In this document: positions 54,800-64,000 of the stretch, piece by piece
How the letters are laid out: each line of letters begins with the position of its first letter
How positions within the stretch are numbered: position 1 is the stretch's first letter
Source: Roseivivax jejudonensis
Lineage (GTDB): Bacteria > Pseudomonadota > Alphaproteobacteria > Rhodobacterales > Rhodobacteraceae
Assembly (NCBI RefSeq): GCF_900172265.1
Contig: NZ_FWFK01000007.1
Coordinates: 217,102 to 281,101, forward strand
Length of the DNA stretch: 64,000 nt
Direction: 5' to 3'
Position numbers and translations under genes: made by a program
Notes under the pieces: model-generated
What the model was told of the DNA's origin: nothing
Database searches by the model: none
What the model saw: the letters and a program-made list of their open reading frames with translations, nothing else

Positions 54800-55557
54800 C
54801 ACACCACTCCCTTTTCCTTGAGCTTCGCCACGAGCGTATCGACATCGGCGACCATCTCGCCGGCGGCGCGCTCGGGCGGCTCCGCCGTCTTCACGACCTC
54901 GAGGCGCGGCCCGACGTCGACGCCGTAATCCTCCGGCGTCTTCTCCTCGAGCGGCTTCTTCTTGGCCTTCATGATGTTCGGCAGCGACGCGTAGCGCGGC
55001 TCGTTCAGGCGCAGGTCGGTGGTGACGATGGCGGGCATCTTCACCTTGATCGTCTGCAGGCCGCCATCGACCTCGCGCGCGACCACCGCGTGGTCGCCGT
55101 CGATGTCGAGCGTGTTGGCGTTGGTCGCCTGGGCCCAGCCGGTCAGCGCGGCGAGCATCTGGCCCGTCGCGTTCAGGTCGTTGTCGATCGCCTGCTTGCC
55201 GCCGATCACGAGGCCCGGCTGCTCTTCGTCGATCACCGCCTTCAGCAGCTTCGCCACCGCCAGGGGCTCGATGTCCTGGTGCACGTCGTCCGCGGCGACG
55301 ATCAGGATCGCGCGATCCGCACCCATCGCGAGCGCCGTCCGCAGCGTCTCCTGCGCCTGCTTCACGCCGATCGAGACCGCGACGACCTCCTCGGCCTTGC
55401 CGGCCTCCTTCAGGCGGATCGCCTCCTCGACCGCGATCTCGTCGAAGGGGTTCATCGACATCTTGACGTTGGCGAGGTCGACACCCGTGCCGTCCGCCTT
55501 CACGCGGACCTTCACGTTGTAGTCGATGACCCGTTTGACGGGTACGAGCACCTTCAT
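54799..55557 (-). CDS. etfB: Electron transfer flavoprotein beta subunit
   Basis: A 252-residue AMP-binding subunit. [52 protein letters not shown] and [19 protein letters not shown] are family features. Two in-frame ATGs exist; the second (55555-55557) is preferred because AGGAGG would otherwise abut the first ATG directly. Coupled to etfA. Confidence 0.96.
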   Translation of the reverse strand: MKVLVPVKRVIDYNVKVRVKADGTGVDLANVKMSMNPFDEIAVEEAIRLKEAGKAEEVVAVSIGVKQAQETLRTALAMGADRAILIVAADDVHQDIEPLAVAKLLKAVIDEEQPGLVIGGKQAIDNDLNATGQMLAALTGWAQATNANTLDIDGDHAVVAREVDGGLQTIKVKMPAIVTTDLRLNEPRYASLPNIMKAKKKPLEEKTPEDYGVDVGPRLEVVKTAEPPERAAGEMVADVDTLVAKLKEKGVV

Positions 55558-55739
55558 TCTAGTCATCCTCCTATCGGAACAGCAGGGGCCGAACGGCCCC
55601 GCCCGGTCGTCATTGTCCGGTCACGCTGCGTGATACCGCCTCATATAGTGCGGAAACAGCGTAAAATCGTCACGTTAGCGCTCCCCTACGTCGCGTCGGA
55701 CCGCCGTGTCGTCACGTCGGACCGGCCGGGCGGCCACCG

Positions 55740-56885
55740 TCACCCCTCCGTCGCGTCCGCTTGGCCGCAGATCCCGCGCAGCGCCTGCCACTCCGCCTCG
55801 TCCAGAATCGGCCGCGCCGCGAAGTCGTCGGGCGTCGCCTGTTCCGCCGCCGCGATGCGCGCGTCGAGGCTCGGGTGAGACATGAAATGCGACAGGATCT
55901 CGGGCGTGTCGCCCGCCATCTCGCGGAAGGTCTCGAACATTCCCGCCAGCGCATCGGGCGGCACGCCCGCCTGGGCGAGCATGTCGTGGGCAAACCGGTC
56001 GGCGGCATCTTCGGCGGCCTGGGCATAGGACGCGTCGATCAGCCGCTCCGCCACGACGAGGATCGCCGCGCCGCCCGCGAAATCGCCGAACAGCAGGCCC
56101 AGAAGCCCGACCGACCCCGCCGTGCGCAGCGCGGCCCGCGTCGGGTCGCGGTTGACCACGTGCCCGATCTCGTGCGCGAGCACCGCCGCCACCTGTTCGG
56201 GGGTCTCCGCCTCGTGGATCAGCCCGTCGATCAGCACCACCTGCCCGCCCGGCGCGGCGAAGGCGTTGACCATGTCGTGGTCGAAGACGCGGACGCGCAG
56301 GTCGTAGCCGATCTCCTGCCCCTCGGTGAGCCGCGCGGTCATCCGGTCGAGCGCCGCCCGTCCCGCCGGGTCGGCGCAGTCGAGGCCGCCGCGCGTTTCC
56401 GCCCCCAGAAGCCGCTCCATCTGCCCGATGACCGTGCGCCCGAACGCCGCCTCGCGTTCCGGCGGGATTACCCGCGCCAGCGCATCGGCGAGCCCCGGCA
56501 GGATGACGAACAGCATCACCGCGACTGCGGCCACCGCCCCGCCGAGCCAGAGCGCGATCCGTCGCCCGGTCCCCGCCCGCACCTCGCGTGAGAAAAGCGC
56601 GGGCCGCGTCCGGCGCAGCCACGCGATCGCCTCTGCGTCGCGCAGTTCCAGCCGCTGCGCATCGAGCATCGACTCGTCTCCGGTGTCGCGCACCGGCGCG
56701 AGCGTCAGCGTATCGCGATCGGCGCCGTCTGGCAGCGCGCGCAGATCGGGCAGGGGCCAGCGCAGCGCGCCATTCGGCCCCGCGCCCTCGATCACCAGCG
56801 CCATCCGGTCGTCCGACAGGCGCACCTGCACCGGGCGCGCCGCCGCCGTCTCCCCGTCGAAATAGAGCGCTCGGGCCGGGCGCAT
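55740..56885 (-). CDS. M48-family membrane metalloprotease
   Basis: A 381-residue protein: an N-terminal beta-rich domain (RALYFDGETAAARPVQVRL), a membrane helix (ALWLGGAVAAVAVMLFVIL, about 110-128), then the zinc peptidase with AAVLAHEIGHVVNRDPTRA (HExxH) and the third ligand in AAEDAADRFAHDML. Likely periplasmic, acting in envelope protein quality control. It is followed leftwards by no gene and preceded by the DUF898 gene three bases away. Confidence 0.88.
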   Translation of the reverse strand: MRPARALYFDGETAAARPVQVRLSDDRMALVIEGAGPNGALRWPLPDLRALPDGADRDTLTLAPVRDTGDESMLDAQRLELRDAEAIAWLRRTRPALFSREVRAGTGRRIALWLGGAVAAVAVMLFVILPGLADALARVIPPEREAAFGRTVIGQMERLLGAETRGGLDCADPAGRAALDRMTARLTEGQEIGYDLRVRVFDHDMVNAFAAPGGQVVLIDGLIHEAETPEQVAAVLAHEIGHVVNRDPTRAALRTAGSVGLLGLLFGDFAGGAAILVVAERLIDASYAQAAEDAADRFAHDMLAQAGVPPDALAGMFETFREMAGDTPEILSHFMSHPSLDARIAAAEQATPDDFAARPILDEAEWQALRGICGQADATEG

Positions 56886-56888
56886 CGC

Positions 56889-58133
56889 TCAGATCGCCCC
56901 GCCGATATCGAGAGCGTCGGCAAAGCCCTCGGCGTCGGCGCCCTGATCGGCGACCCGTTGGCGAATGCGATCCGCCGTTCCCATCCCCGAGATGTCGAGC
57001 GTCGTGACGAAATGCGCGAGGATCGGTTGCGTGATGAGCGCCAGCGTCGCCGCCCCGACCACGACCATGATCGCGAGGTATGACAGGCCGCCGACCGCCA
57101 GCGGCGCGATCAGCGCGGCGAAGGGCACGGTTTCTGCGGCGGCGTCGCTGTTCAGCATCTGCTCGAGCCCGCCGAACACGATCGACCCCGCGGCGCTGAC
57201 CACGCCCGAGAAGACCGCGATCCCGACCGAGATCACCAGCGCCCCGAGAAGGTAGAGCTTGATCAACCGCCCGGTCGAGGGCCGCGCGTCGAGCGCCACG
57301 TCGCCCTCGGCCAGCACGGTGTTGCGGGTCAGGTAGGCAAAGCTCTGCACTCGGTAGACGACCAGCCCGACCCCGAACCAGACGAATCCGACGAGAAACA
57401 GAAGGAACGCCCCGAACGGCGCGTCGGACAGGCCGATCAGCAGCCCCGGAAGCACGAGGAACAAGAGCCCGATGAAGATGTGCTGCATCGGCCGGTAGAG
57501 CGCGGTCCACCGCCCCTTCTGGACGAACCGCGCGTCACCGAACCACGACCGGTCGGTCATGTATTTCGTCAGGTGGAACGTCTGCAGCGGCAGCAGCACG
57601 CCGAGCGTCAGGATCGTCAGCGTCCAGTAGCCGATCGCCCGCAGCACGTAGCCCCACGCGCCCTTCTCCATGCCGAAGCGGATCCCGCGCCAGCGCGTCC
57701 GCGCCAGCTTGTAGCGGCGCGCGCGGTAGATCGCGAAGAACAGGAACGGCACCACCGCGAGGAACGTGATGTAGAAGGCGCTGAGCTGCGCCATGGCCTG
57801 CTGCGGTGTCTCGGGATCGCTGAACAGGTTCAGCCCGACATACACGAGCGCGATCTGCACCAGCCCGAGGTAGACGGCGAGGAACACCACCGCGACGAGA
57901 AAGCCGAGGAACTTCTCCAGCCCGGTCCCGGTGTATTCGAACCGGCTGCCGTCGAGCTCCGCCGCCGACCAGATGAAGCGGCGGATCCGCGTCTTGGCCC
58001 AGAATCGGTAGATCCCCAGCGTCACGAAGGTCAGCAGACCGGTCACCAGTCCCAGCCGGAACAGGGCCGGGCCTTCGCCGGTGTAGCGGGGCGCGGCGTG
58101 ACGGGCGGGCAGGGGCGGCGGCATGTCGGTCAT
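56889..58133 (-). CDS. DUF898 (YjgN-like) membrane protein
   Basis: A 414-residue inner-membrane protein with about six to eight helices and the family motif VTLGIYRFWAKTRIRRFIWS, repeated in altered form as LTLGVLLPLQTFHLTKYMTD. ATG at 58131-58133 chosen from the family N-terminus. It is joined with the M48 peptidase in an operon; this pairing suggests a shared envelope function, unknown in detail. Confidence 0.88.
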   Translation of the reverse strand: MTDMPPPLPARHAAPRYTGEGPALFRLGLVTGLLTFVTLGIYRFWAKTRIRRFIWSAAELDGSRFEYTGTGLEKFLGFLVAVVFLAVYLGLVQIALVYVGLNLFSDPETPQQAMAQLSAFYITFLAVVPFLFFAIYRARRYKLARTRWRGIRFGMEKGAWGYVLRAIGYWTLTILTLGVLLPLQTFHLTKYMTDRSWFGDARFVQKGRWTALYRPMQHIFIGLLFLVLPGLLIGLSDAPFGAFLLFLVGFVWFGVGLVVYRVQSFAYLTRNTVLAEGDVALDARPSTGRLIKLYLLGALVISVGIAVFSGVVSAAGSIVFGGLEQMLNSDAAAETVPFAALIAPLAVGGLSYLAIMVVVGAATLALITQPILAHFVTTLDISGMGTADRIRQRVADQGADAEGFADALDIGGAI

Positions 58134-58181
58134 GCGCCACTTGTTGCAGCGCCGCACGCCCCTGCCAAGTGCCTCGGCGCG

Positions 58182-60500
58182 TCAGGTGAAGCGGTTGTCG
58201 CGGGGGAAGCCGCGCGGCGCCATCCGCCCGGCCGTCGCGCGCCGCGCGCGCCATTCGTCGAGCTCGGGCTGCGCCACGAGGCGGGTGCGCCCCGCCGGAT
58301 CGCGCCAGCTCAGCCCGTCGGCCAGGCTGAAGGTCAGCGCGTCGGACAACCCGCCGTCCTTGTATTTCTGCAGCCGGACGCCCTTGCCCTTGGCCATCTC
58401 CGGCAGCTCGGCACGGTCGAAGACCAGCAGCTTGCGGTTCTCGCCGACGACCGCCACGGCATCGCCCCGGACGACGCGGCAGACCTTCGCGCGGGTGTCG
58501 CCGCGGACCGTCAGAACCTGCTTGCCGGCGCGGGTCTGCGCCACCACCTCGTCCTCCGCCACCACGAAGCCGTCGCCGGCCGACGACGCGAGCAGCAGCC
58601 GGCGGCCCGGCTGGTGGATCAGGATGTCCACGATCTCGGCCTCGTTCGGCAGGTCGACCATCAGGCGCAGCGGCTCGCCCATGCCGCGCCCGCCGGGCAG
58701 GGCGGCGGCCGACACCGTGTAGAACCGCCCGTTCGACGCGAAGACCAACAGCTTGTCCGTGGTCTCGGCATGGAAGATGAAGCGCGGCCCGTCGCCGTCC
58801 TTGAACTTGAGCTCCCGGTCGAGCGCGATGTGCCCGGTCAGCGCGCGGATCCATCCGCGCTCGGAGCAGACGACCGTGACCGGCTCACGCTCGATCATCG
58901 CCTCCAGCGGGACGTCCTCGGATTCGCCGGCTTCGTCGATCAGCGTCATCCGGGCGCCGCGCGTATGGTCGCGGCCGAACGCCTTCTTGGTTTCCCGCAA
59001 CTGCTCGGAGATCCGGGACCATTGCAGGTCCTCGCTCTCCAGCAGGTCCTCGAGGCCCGCGCGCTCCTCCATCAGCCGGTCGCGCTCGGCCACCAGCTCG
59101 ATCTCCTCGAGCCGGCGCAGCGACCGCAGGCGCATGTTGAGGATCGCTTCGGCCTGAACCTCGGTCAGGCTCATCTCGCCGCCGTCGGCCGGCGGCGGCG
59201 GCACGTAGTCGCGCTCGGACGCCGCGCGCACGTGATCGCGACCCCAATCCTCGCGCATCAGCGCGGATTTGGGGTCGTCGTCGTAGCGGATGATGTCGAT
59301 CACGCGGTCGAGGTTGAGGAAGGCGACGATCAGGCCTTCCAGCACCTCGAGCCGGTGGTCGATCTTCTCCATCCGGTGGCGCGAGCGGCGGATCAGCACG
59401 TCCCGGCGGAAGTCGAGGAAGGCGCGCAGCACCTCCTTGAGCGAACAGACCTTGGGCGTCACGCCGTCGATCAGCACGTTCATGTTGAGCGAGAACCGCA
59501 CCTCGAGGTCCGAGTTGCGGAACAGCGTCGACATCATCACGTCGGGATCCACGTTCTTCGACCGCGGCTCGAGGATCATGCGGACGTCCTCGGCGCTCTC
59601 GTCGCGGATGTCGGCGAGGATCGGCACCTTCTTGGTCTGGATCAGCTCGGCCAGCCGCTCCACCAGCTTCGACTTCTGCACCTGGTAGGGGATCTCGGTC
59701 ACCACGATCTGCCAGGTGCCGCGGCCGAGATCCTCGATATGCCATTTCGCCCGCAGCCGGAACGACCCGCGCCCGGTGCGATACGCCTCGAGGATCTGGT
59801 CGCGCCCCTCGACCAGAACGCCCCCCGTCGGAAAGTCCGGGCCGGGGATGTAGTTGACCAGCGTGTCGTCCTGCGCGTTCGGCGTCTTGATGAAGTGCAG
59901 GCAGGCATCGATCAGCTCGCCGATATTGTGCGGCGGAATGTTCGTCGCCATGCCGACCGCGATGCCCGACGCGCCGTTGGCCAGAAGGTTGGGAAACGCC
60001 GCGGGCAGGACCGTCGGCTCTTCCAGCGTGCCGTCGTAGTTCGGGCGCCAGTCCACCGCGTTCTCGTTCAGCCCGTCGAGCAGCGCCTCGGCGGCCGGCG
60101 ACAGCCGCGCCTCGGTGTAGCGCGAGGCCGCCGGGTTGTCGCCGTCGATGTTGCCGAAGTTGCCCTGGCCGTCGACCAGCGGGTAGCGGATGACGAAATC
60201 CTGCGCGAGGCGCGCCATCGCGTCGTAGATCGCGGCGTCGCCGTGCGGGTGGTAATTGCCCATCACGTCGCCCGAGATCTTCGCCGACTTGCGGAAACCG
60301 CCGGACGAGCTCAGCCGCAATTCGCGCATCGCGAACAGAATCCGTCGATGCACCGGCTTCAGCCCGTCGCGCGCATCCGGCAGCGCGCGGTTCATGATCG
60401 TCGACAGCGCGTAGGTCAGATAGCGCTCGCCGATCGCACGGCGCAGCGGCTCCGCCAGATTGCGTGGGTTCATATTGGGGTCGTCGGAGGCGTCGTCCAT
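58182..60500 (-). CDS. parC: DNA topoisomerase IV subunit A
   Basis: A 772-residue type IIA topoisomerase subunit that decatenates chromosomes with ParE. Winged-helix/tower domain: [40 protein letters not shown] and the catalytic Tyr128 in [11 protein letters not shown]. The C-terminal blade repeats are degenerate, as in ParC rather than GyrA (no GQRGGKG box). Start [14 protein letters not shown]. Single gene. Confidence 0.95.
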   Translation of the reverse strand: MDDASDDPNMNPRNLAEPLRRAIGERYLTYALSTIMNRALPDARDGLKPVHRRILFAMRELRLSSSGGFRKSAKISGDVMGNYHPHGDAAIYDAMARLAQDFVIRYPLVDGQGNFGNIDGDNPAASRYTEARLSPAAEALLDGLNENAVDWRPNYDGTLEEPTVLPAAFPNLLANGASGIAVGMATNIPPHNIGELIDACLHFIKTPNAQDDTLVNYIPGPDFPTGGVLVEGRDQILEAYRTGRGSFRLRAKWHIEDLGRGTWQIVVTEIPYQVQKSKLVERLAELIQTKKVPILADIRDESAEDVRMILEPRSKNVDPDVMMSTLFRNSDLEVRFSLNMNVLIDGVTPKVCSLKEVLRAFLDFRRDVLIRRSRHRMEKIDHRLEVLEGLIVAFLNLDRVIDIIRYDDDPKSALMREDWGRDHVRAASERDYVPPPPADGGEMSLTEVQAEAILNMRLRSLRRLEEIELVAERDRLMEERAGLEDLLESEDLQWSRISEQLRETKKAFGRDHTRGARMTLIDEAGESEDVPLEAMIEREPVTVVCSERGWIRALTGHIALDRELKFKDGDGPRFIFHAETTDKLLVFASNGRFYTVSAAALPGGRGMGEPLRLMVDLPNEAEIVDILIHQPGRRLLLASSAGDGFVVAEDEVVAQTRAGKQVLTVRGDTRAKVCRVVRGDAVAVVGENRKLLVFDRAELPEMAKGKGVRLQKYKDGGLSDALTFSLADGLSWRDPAGRTRLVAQPELDEWRARRATAGRMAPRGFPRDNRFT

Positions 60501-60657
60501 GGATCTTGTGATACCCCGCCACCCGTTGGGCGTAAAGCGGATCTGCCCGGTTCGACCGAATGATGAAACTTACCGCTACGTGGTGAGTTGGGAATCGTGT
60601 AAGCAATATCTTGCCGGCGCCCTTTCTCGCGTCGGCCACCGAGTTCTGGGGGACCGC

Positions 60658-61254
60658 GTGTACAAGTTCATTTTCGTGACGTTCGGAGCCTTGTTTTGGG
60701 GCTTCTATGAAATGTCTGGCGGCAACGACTTCGAACCGGGCTGGTGGCTCGACGAAGACGGCGCCCGCACCGCCGAAGCCGAGGCCGGGGCGTCCCCGGC
60801 CGACGATGCGGAGCGTGTCGCCCGCGCGGACACCGGCAACCTCCTGACCCAGGTCGCCACGCCGGCGGCGGCGCAGGCCGCGACGGCCGCGCCCGGCGCG
60901 CAGACCGTGCCGCCCGAACTCGTGGACACCGTGCGCGACGTGGCGCTGACCCGCCGCGCCATGCCCGAGGACGATACCGACGCGTCCGGCGTGCGCGAAA
61001 CGACGGCCGCGTCGTCCAACGCGCTCGATACGGGCGACACGGCAGAGCCCGTGCGCGACGTGCGGCAGGTCGACGGCAACGTCGTGAACATGCGCACCGG
61101 CCCCGGCACCAACTTCTCGGTGATGGCGCAGCTGCGCCGCGGCGACAGCGTCGAGGTCCTCCGCGAAAGCGAGGGCTGGCTGAAACTCCGCGTGGTCGAG
61201 AGCAACCGCATCGGCTGGATGGCCGATTTCCTGGTGACCGCGTCGGCGGAGTGA
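60658..61254 (+). CDS. Membrane-anchored bacterial SH3-domain protein
   Basis: A 198-residue protein: GTG start at 60658 (GGGGGACC upstream), one membrane helix (FIFVTFGALFWGFYEMSGG), a long Ala/Thr/acidic linker, and a C-terminal SH3b domain (VVNMRTGPGTNFSVMAQLR, ending WMADFLVTASAE). It would bind peptidoglycan stems or other envelope ligands on the periplasmic side. Divergent from parC. Confidence 0.85.
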   Translation: MYKFIFVTFGALFWGFYEMSGGNDFEPGWWLDEDGARTAEAEAGASPADDAERVARADTGNLLTQVATPAAAQAATAAPGAQTVPPELVDTVRDVALTRRAMPEDDTDASGVRETTAASSNALDTGDTAEPVRDVRQVDGNVVNMRTGPGTNFSVMAQLRRGDSVEVLRESEGWLKLRVVESNRIGWMADFLVTASAE

Positions 61255-61290
61255 CATTGCGCCCGCGGGCCGGGCCTCGTATGGGGCGTC

Positions 61291-62115
61291 ATGGCCCGCA
61301 CCAGGACGATCCTCATCACCGGCTGCTCGACCGGCATCGGATATGACTGCGCTCACGCGCTGGCCGCCCGCGGCTGGCGCGTTTTCGCGAGCGCGCGCAA
61401 GTCCGAGGACATCGCCCGGCTCCGGTCCGAAGGGCTCGAATGCCTGCATCTCGACTACGAGGACCCGCAAAGCATCGCCGGCGCCGTCGCCGCGGTGTCC
61501 GAGGCCACGGGCGGTCAGCTCGACGCGCTCTTCAACAACGGCGCCGCGGCGATCCCGGCCCCGCTCGAGGACGTGCCGACCGACGCGATGCGCGCCGCGT
61601 TCGAGGCCAACTTCTTCGGCTGGCACGACCTGACGCGGCGCGTCCTGCCGCTGATGCGCGCGGCCGGCGGCGGGCGCATCCTCAACAACTCCTCGATTCT
61701 CGGGCTCGTCGCGGCCAAGTATCGCGGCGCCTACGTCGCCACCAAGTTCGCGCTCGAGGGATGGTCCGACACGCTCCGGATGGAGCTCGACGGCACCGGC
61801 ATCGAGGTCGTGCTGATCGAACCCGGACCGATCGCCACCGAGTTCCGCGCCAACGCGGTGCGGCAGTTCGAGCGCTGGATCGACTGGGAGAACAGCCCCA
61901 ACGCCGATGCCTACCGCGCCTCGCTTCTCGACCAGCTCTACAAGGGCTCGGGTCGCAACTGGCCGGTGGGCGAGGCGACGCGCGTGGCGGTGCGCGCGCT
62001 CGAGGCGCGCCGCCCCAAGGCCCGCTACACCGTGACACCGCCGGCCCATATCGGCGCGTTCGCCGCGCGCGTGCTGCCGACGCGCTGGCTCGACCGCCTG
62101 CTCTCGAAATCCTGA
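61291..62115 (+). CDS. Short-chain dehydrogenase/reductase
   Basis: A 274-residue classical SDR. Cofactor loop TGCSTGIGYD, NNGAAAIP, catalytic Ser in NNSSILGLV and YVATKFALEGW (YxxxK). Specificity cannot be assigned. Upstream gap to the SH3 gene is 36 bases; no clear ribosome site was seen. Confidence 0.92.
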   Translation: MARTRTILITGCSTGIGYDCAHALAARGWRVFASARKSEDIARLRSEGLECLHLDYEDPQSIAGAVAAVSEATGGQLDALFNNGAAAIPAPLEDVPTDAMRAAFEANFFGWHDLTRRVLPLMRAAGGGRILNNSSILGLVAAKYRGAYVATKFALEGWSDTLRMELDGTGIEVVLIEPGPIATEFRANAVRQFERWIDWENSPNADAYRASLLDQLYKGSGRNWPVGEATRVAVRALEARRPKARYTVTPPAHIGAFAARVLPTRWLDRLLSKS

Positions 62116-62183
62116 GGGCTCGCCTTTCGGCGCCGCGCTGCTAGGCTAAGGGCTTCGGGACACCGATACCGGAAGGAGCCCCC

Positions 62184-62387
62184 ATGGCCAGCGATCCGCT
62201 CTTTATCCTGATGGCCCTCGTCATGTTCGTGGTGGTCGTCATCCTCATGACGGGGATCGGCGGCTTCGCGAAGGGTGGCGAGTTCAACAAGAAATACGCC
62301 AACAAGCTGATGCGCTGGCGGATCGCGGCTCAGTTCGTGGCGGTGCTCCTGATCCTTCTGTTCGTCTGGGTTCGTCGCGGAGGCTGA
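62184..62387 (+). CDS. Small twin-transmembrane (HIG1-like) protein, 67 aa
   Basis: Two hydrophobic helices (LFILMALVMFVVVVILMTG and FVAVLLILLFVWV) joined by a basic GGEFNKKYANKLMRWR loop, the family pattern. GGAAGGAG precedes the ATG. It is directly followed by the cobalamin adenosyltransferase (TGA-g-ATG), a conserved pairing in Rhodobacterales. Role unknown. Confidence 0.88.
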   Translation: MASDPLFILMALVMFVVVVILMTGIGGFAKGGEFNKKYANKLMRWRIAAQFVAVLLILLFVWVRRGG

Positions 62388-62388
62388 G

Positions 62389-62961
62389 ATGGTCGTTCTC
62401 AACAAGATCTACACCCGCACCGGGGATGCCGGTGAAACCGCGCTCGGCGACGGAAGCCGGGTTTCGAAACACTCGCTCCGGGTGCGCGCCTACGGCACCG
62501 TGGACGAGCTGAACTCCATCCTCGGCCTGGCCCGGCTGCACGCCTCGGGCGCCGAGGACGAGGGCCTCGCGCGGATCCAGAACGATCTCTTCGATCTCGG
62601 CGCCGATCTCTGCCGCCCGGACATGGAGCGCGACGCCGATGCCGAGTATCCGCCGCTGCGCATGGTCGCCTCGCAGACCGAGCGGCTGGAGACCGAGATC
62701 GACGCGATGAACGCGCGGCTCGAACCGCTGCGCAGCTTCATCCTGCCGGGCGGGTCCGCGCTCGCCGCGCACCTGCACCACGCCCGGACGGTCGCCCGCC
62801 GGGCCGAACGCCACGTGATCGAGCTGTCGAGCATGGAAGGCGTGAACGCGGCCGCGGTGATCTACCTCAACCGCCTGTCGGACTGGTTCTTCGTCGCCGC
62901 GCGCATCGCCAACGACGACGGTCGCGCCGATGTGCTCTGGGTGCCGGGCGCCAACCGCTGA
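62389..62961 (+). CDS. ATP:cob(I)alamin adenosyltransferase (PduO type)
   Basis: A 190-residue enzyme that makes adenosylcobalamin for mutases such as ethylmalonyl-CoA and methylmalonyl-CoA mutase. Family motifs TRTGDAGETALGDGSRVSK (ATP loop), RAYGTVDELNSILGLAR and VARRAERHVIELSS near the end. It overlaps nothing and is coupled to the twin-TM gene. Fits the Mcd/ETF metabolism of the window. Confidence 0.94.
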   Translation: MVVLNKIYTRTGDAGETALGDGSRVSKHSLRVRAYGTVDELNSILGLARLHASGAEDEGLARIQNDLFDLGADLCRPDMERDADAEYPPLRMVASQTERLETEIDAMNARLEPLRSFILPGGSALAAHLHHARTVARRAERHVIELSSMEGVNAAAVIYLNRLSDWFFVAARIANDDGRADVLWVPGANR

Positions 62962-63059
62962 GGCGTCGCGGCGGTCCGGGCCCGGCGATTGCGGTCGCCG
63001 GGCGCCTCGTCTATGCCGGGCCCCACGCCAGAGATCCCCTGATCCCGCCGGAGTCCGTC

Positions 63060-63755
63060 ATGCGCCGTCTCGTTCCCGTCCTTTCCGCACTCCTGCTCGC
63101 GGCCTGCATGGATGGCGGACGCGAATTGCGCGAACCGGTCGAGCCGCTGGGCGACTTCCGCCTCGGCCACGCCGTGGTCACGGCCTCCAATCTCCAGAAG
63201 GGCCCGGCCTCCCGCGACGCCTCGCAGGAGGAATGGATCGCCGCGATGGACGCGGCGCTCGAAGAGCGGTTTCGCCGCTACGAGGGCGACCAGCTCTACC
63301 ATCTCGGCGTAAGCGTCGAAGGCTACGTTCTGGCCCGGCCGGGCATCCCGGTCGTGTTCAATCCCAACTCGGTGGTGATCGTGCGGGTCAACGTCCTGCG
63401 CGACGGCGTCTACGAAACCGTGTCCGAGGCCCGGCTGCACCCCGAGGCCAAGGAGATCACCGCGCTCGAGGCACCGTCGGCGCAGACGCTCGTCGGCTCC
63501 GGCGTGACCCAGACGAAAGAAGAGCAGCTGACCGCGCTGTCGCGCAACGCCGCGCTGCAGATCGAGACATGGCTGCGCCGCCAGGCCCGCGCCGAGGGCT
63601 GGTTCGGCGGGCTCGACATCGAACCGGGCGCCGCGGCGGCACCGTCGGACCCGGAGGCCGCGACCGCGCCGGCCGGCGCCACGACCCCGCCCGCCGCGGC
63701 GCCCGGTCCCGCGCCGGCGGGCCAAGCGCCGGCCGCGGCCGTCGCGGGCGGCTGA
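63060..63755 (+). CDS. Hypothetical lipoprotein, 231 aa
   Basis: A lipoprotein signal with lipobox LLAAC (Cys16). The mature part has a globular domain (LGDFRLGHAVVTASNLQKG; FNPNSVVIVRVNVLRDGVY; LTALSRNAALQIETWLRR) and a Pro/Ala low-complexity tail from about residue 195. Not recognised. Envelope location is secure; function is not. A pre-start GGAG lies upstream. Confidence 0.75.
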   Translation: MRRLVPVLSALLLAACMDGGRELREPVEPLGDFRLGHAVVTASNLQKGPASRDASQEEWIAAMDAALEERFRRYEGDQLYHLGVSVEGYVLARPGIPVVFNPNSVVIVRVNVLRDGVYETVSEARLHPEAKEITALEAPSAQTLVGSGVTQTKEEQLTALSRNAALQIETWLRRQARAEGWFGGLDIEPGAAAAPSDPEAATAPAGATTPPAAAPGPAPAGQAPAAAVAGG

Positions 63756-63784
63756 GCCGGCCCCGCGCGGCCCCGATTGGCTGC

Positions 63785-63813
63785 TTGATTTTCCCCACCC
63801 GACCCAATATGTG
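63785..63813 (+). promoter_or_regulatory. Probable tuf promoter
   Basis: TTGATT (63785-63790) and TATGTG (63808-63813) with 17-base spacing, 61 bases before the EF-Tu start. The -10 is imperfect. Confidence 0.45.
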
Positions 63814-63874
63814 GCCCGCGATGTGAACCGGGTCGCCCGGACCCACCCAACGGCAACAAAGGCGTCTGAGAGAG

Positions 63875-64000
63875 ATGGCAAAGGAAAAGTTCGAACGCGG
63901 CAAGCCGCACTGCAACATCGGCACGATCGGTCACGTCGACCACGGCAAGACGACGCTGACGGCGGCGATCACGAAGTACTTCGGCGATTTCCGCGCCTAT
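63875..64000 (+). CDS. tuf: Elongation factor Tu (partial, cut by right edge)
   Basis: The first 42 codons: [20 protein letters not shown] leads into the GTPase P-loop [10 protein letters not shown] (residues 19-28). EF-Tu delivers aminoacyl-tRNA to the ribosome. Frame is open to the window edge. Confidence 0.97.
   Translation, partial: MAKEKFERGKPHCNIGTIGHVDHGKTTLTAAITKYFGDFRAY

Overview
The window is high-GC alphaproteobacterial chromosome, most likely from a Rhodobacterales (Rhodobacter/Roseobacter-type) bacterium. The pointers are the divergent pckA / chvI-chvG pair followed by a short hprK, rapZ, an EIIA-Man gene and ptsH; a methylsuccinyl-CoA dehydrogenase of the ethylmalonyl-CoA pathway type; an ectoine operon with its own aspartate kinase; and an interspersed element with the core CCGGAGTATTTCGGCCAAG. 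An ectoine locus suggests a saline habitat. No rRNA, tRNA or CRISPR array was recognised.

Layout. 1-4131 looks like one end of an integrative mobilizable element: a MobV/Mob_Pre relaxase running off the left edge, a hairpin-rich stretch that could hold oriT, a PemK-like protein, two small unknown proteins and a large serine recombinase. 4440-8583 is a minus-strand accessory cluster with two transglutaminase-like proteins, small conserved proteins and a secreted protein of seven Cys-containing repeats. 9250-11517 holds a cold-shock protein and two unknown proteins separated by long non-coding stretches. 12076-16137 has a dienelactone hydrolase, a histidine-phosphatase-like protein lacking its catalytic RH motif, an SMR exporter, and a YeeE/YedE transporter with a periplasmic two-domain rhodanese. 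16424-22857 holds an MscS channel, a radical SAM / UdgX DNA-repair pair and a GNAT protein.

23020-27746 is the ectABC-ask operon, read leftwards, with a divergent MarR-type regulator. 27862-34976 encodes TamB and TamA. 35120-40843 has a malonyl-CoA synthetase-like ligase, a TetR regulator and a molybdenum hydroxylase (iorAB-like) with a c-type cytochrome, behind a very strong promoter with an overlapping dyad. 41252-46109 has methylsuccinyl-CoA dehydrogenase, a TSUP permease, a DUF3859 protein and PEP carboxykinase. 46445-51883 is the ChvIG two-component system and PTS regulatory genes. 51920-64000 is housekeeping: 3-hydroxybutyryl-CoA dehydrogenase, ETF, an M48 protease, topoisomerase IV subunit A, cobalamin adenosyltransferase and the start of EF-Tu.

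How the parts connect. Mcd, ETF, 3-hydroxybutyryl-CoA dehydrogenase, cobalamin adenosyltransferase and PckA fit C2/C4-unit assimilation through the ethylmalonyl-CoA pathway, with ETF taking electrons from Mcd and adenosylcobalamin serving the pathway's mutases. ChvIG and the PTS genes would report envelope and carbon/nitrogen state. The least understood parts are the left 11.5 kb, the interspersed element that has become part of the UdgX-fusion coding sequence, and the degenerate histidine phosphatase.
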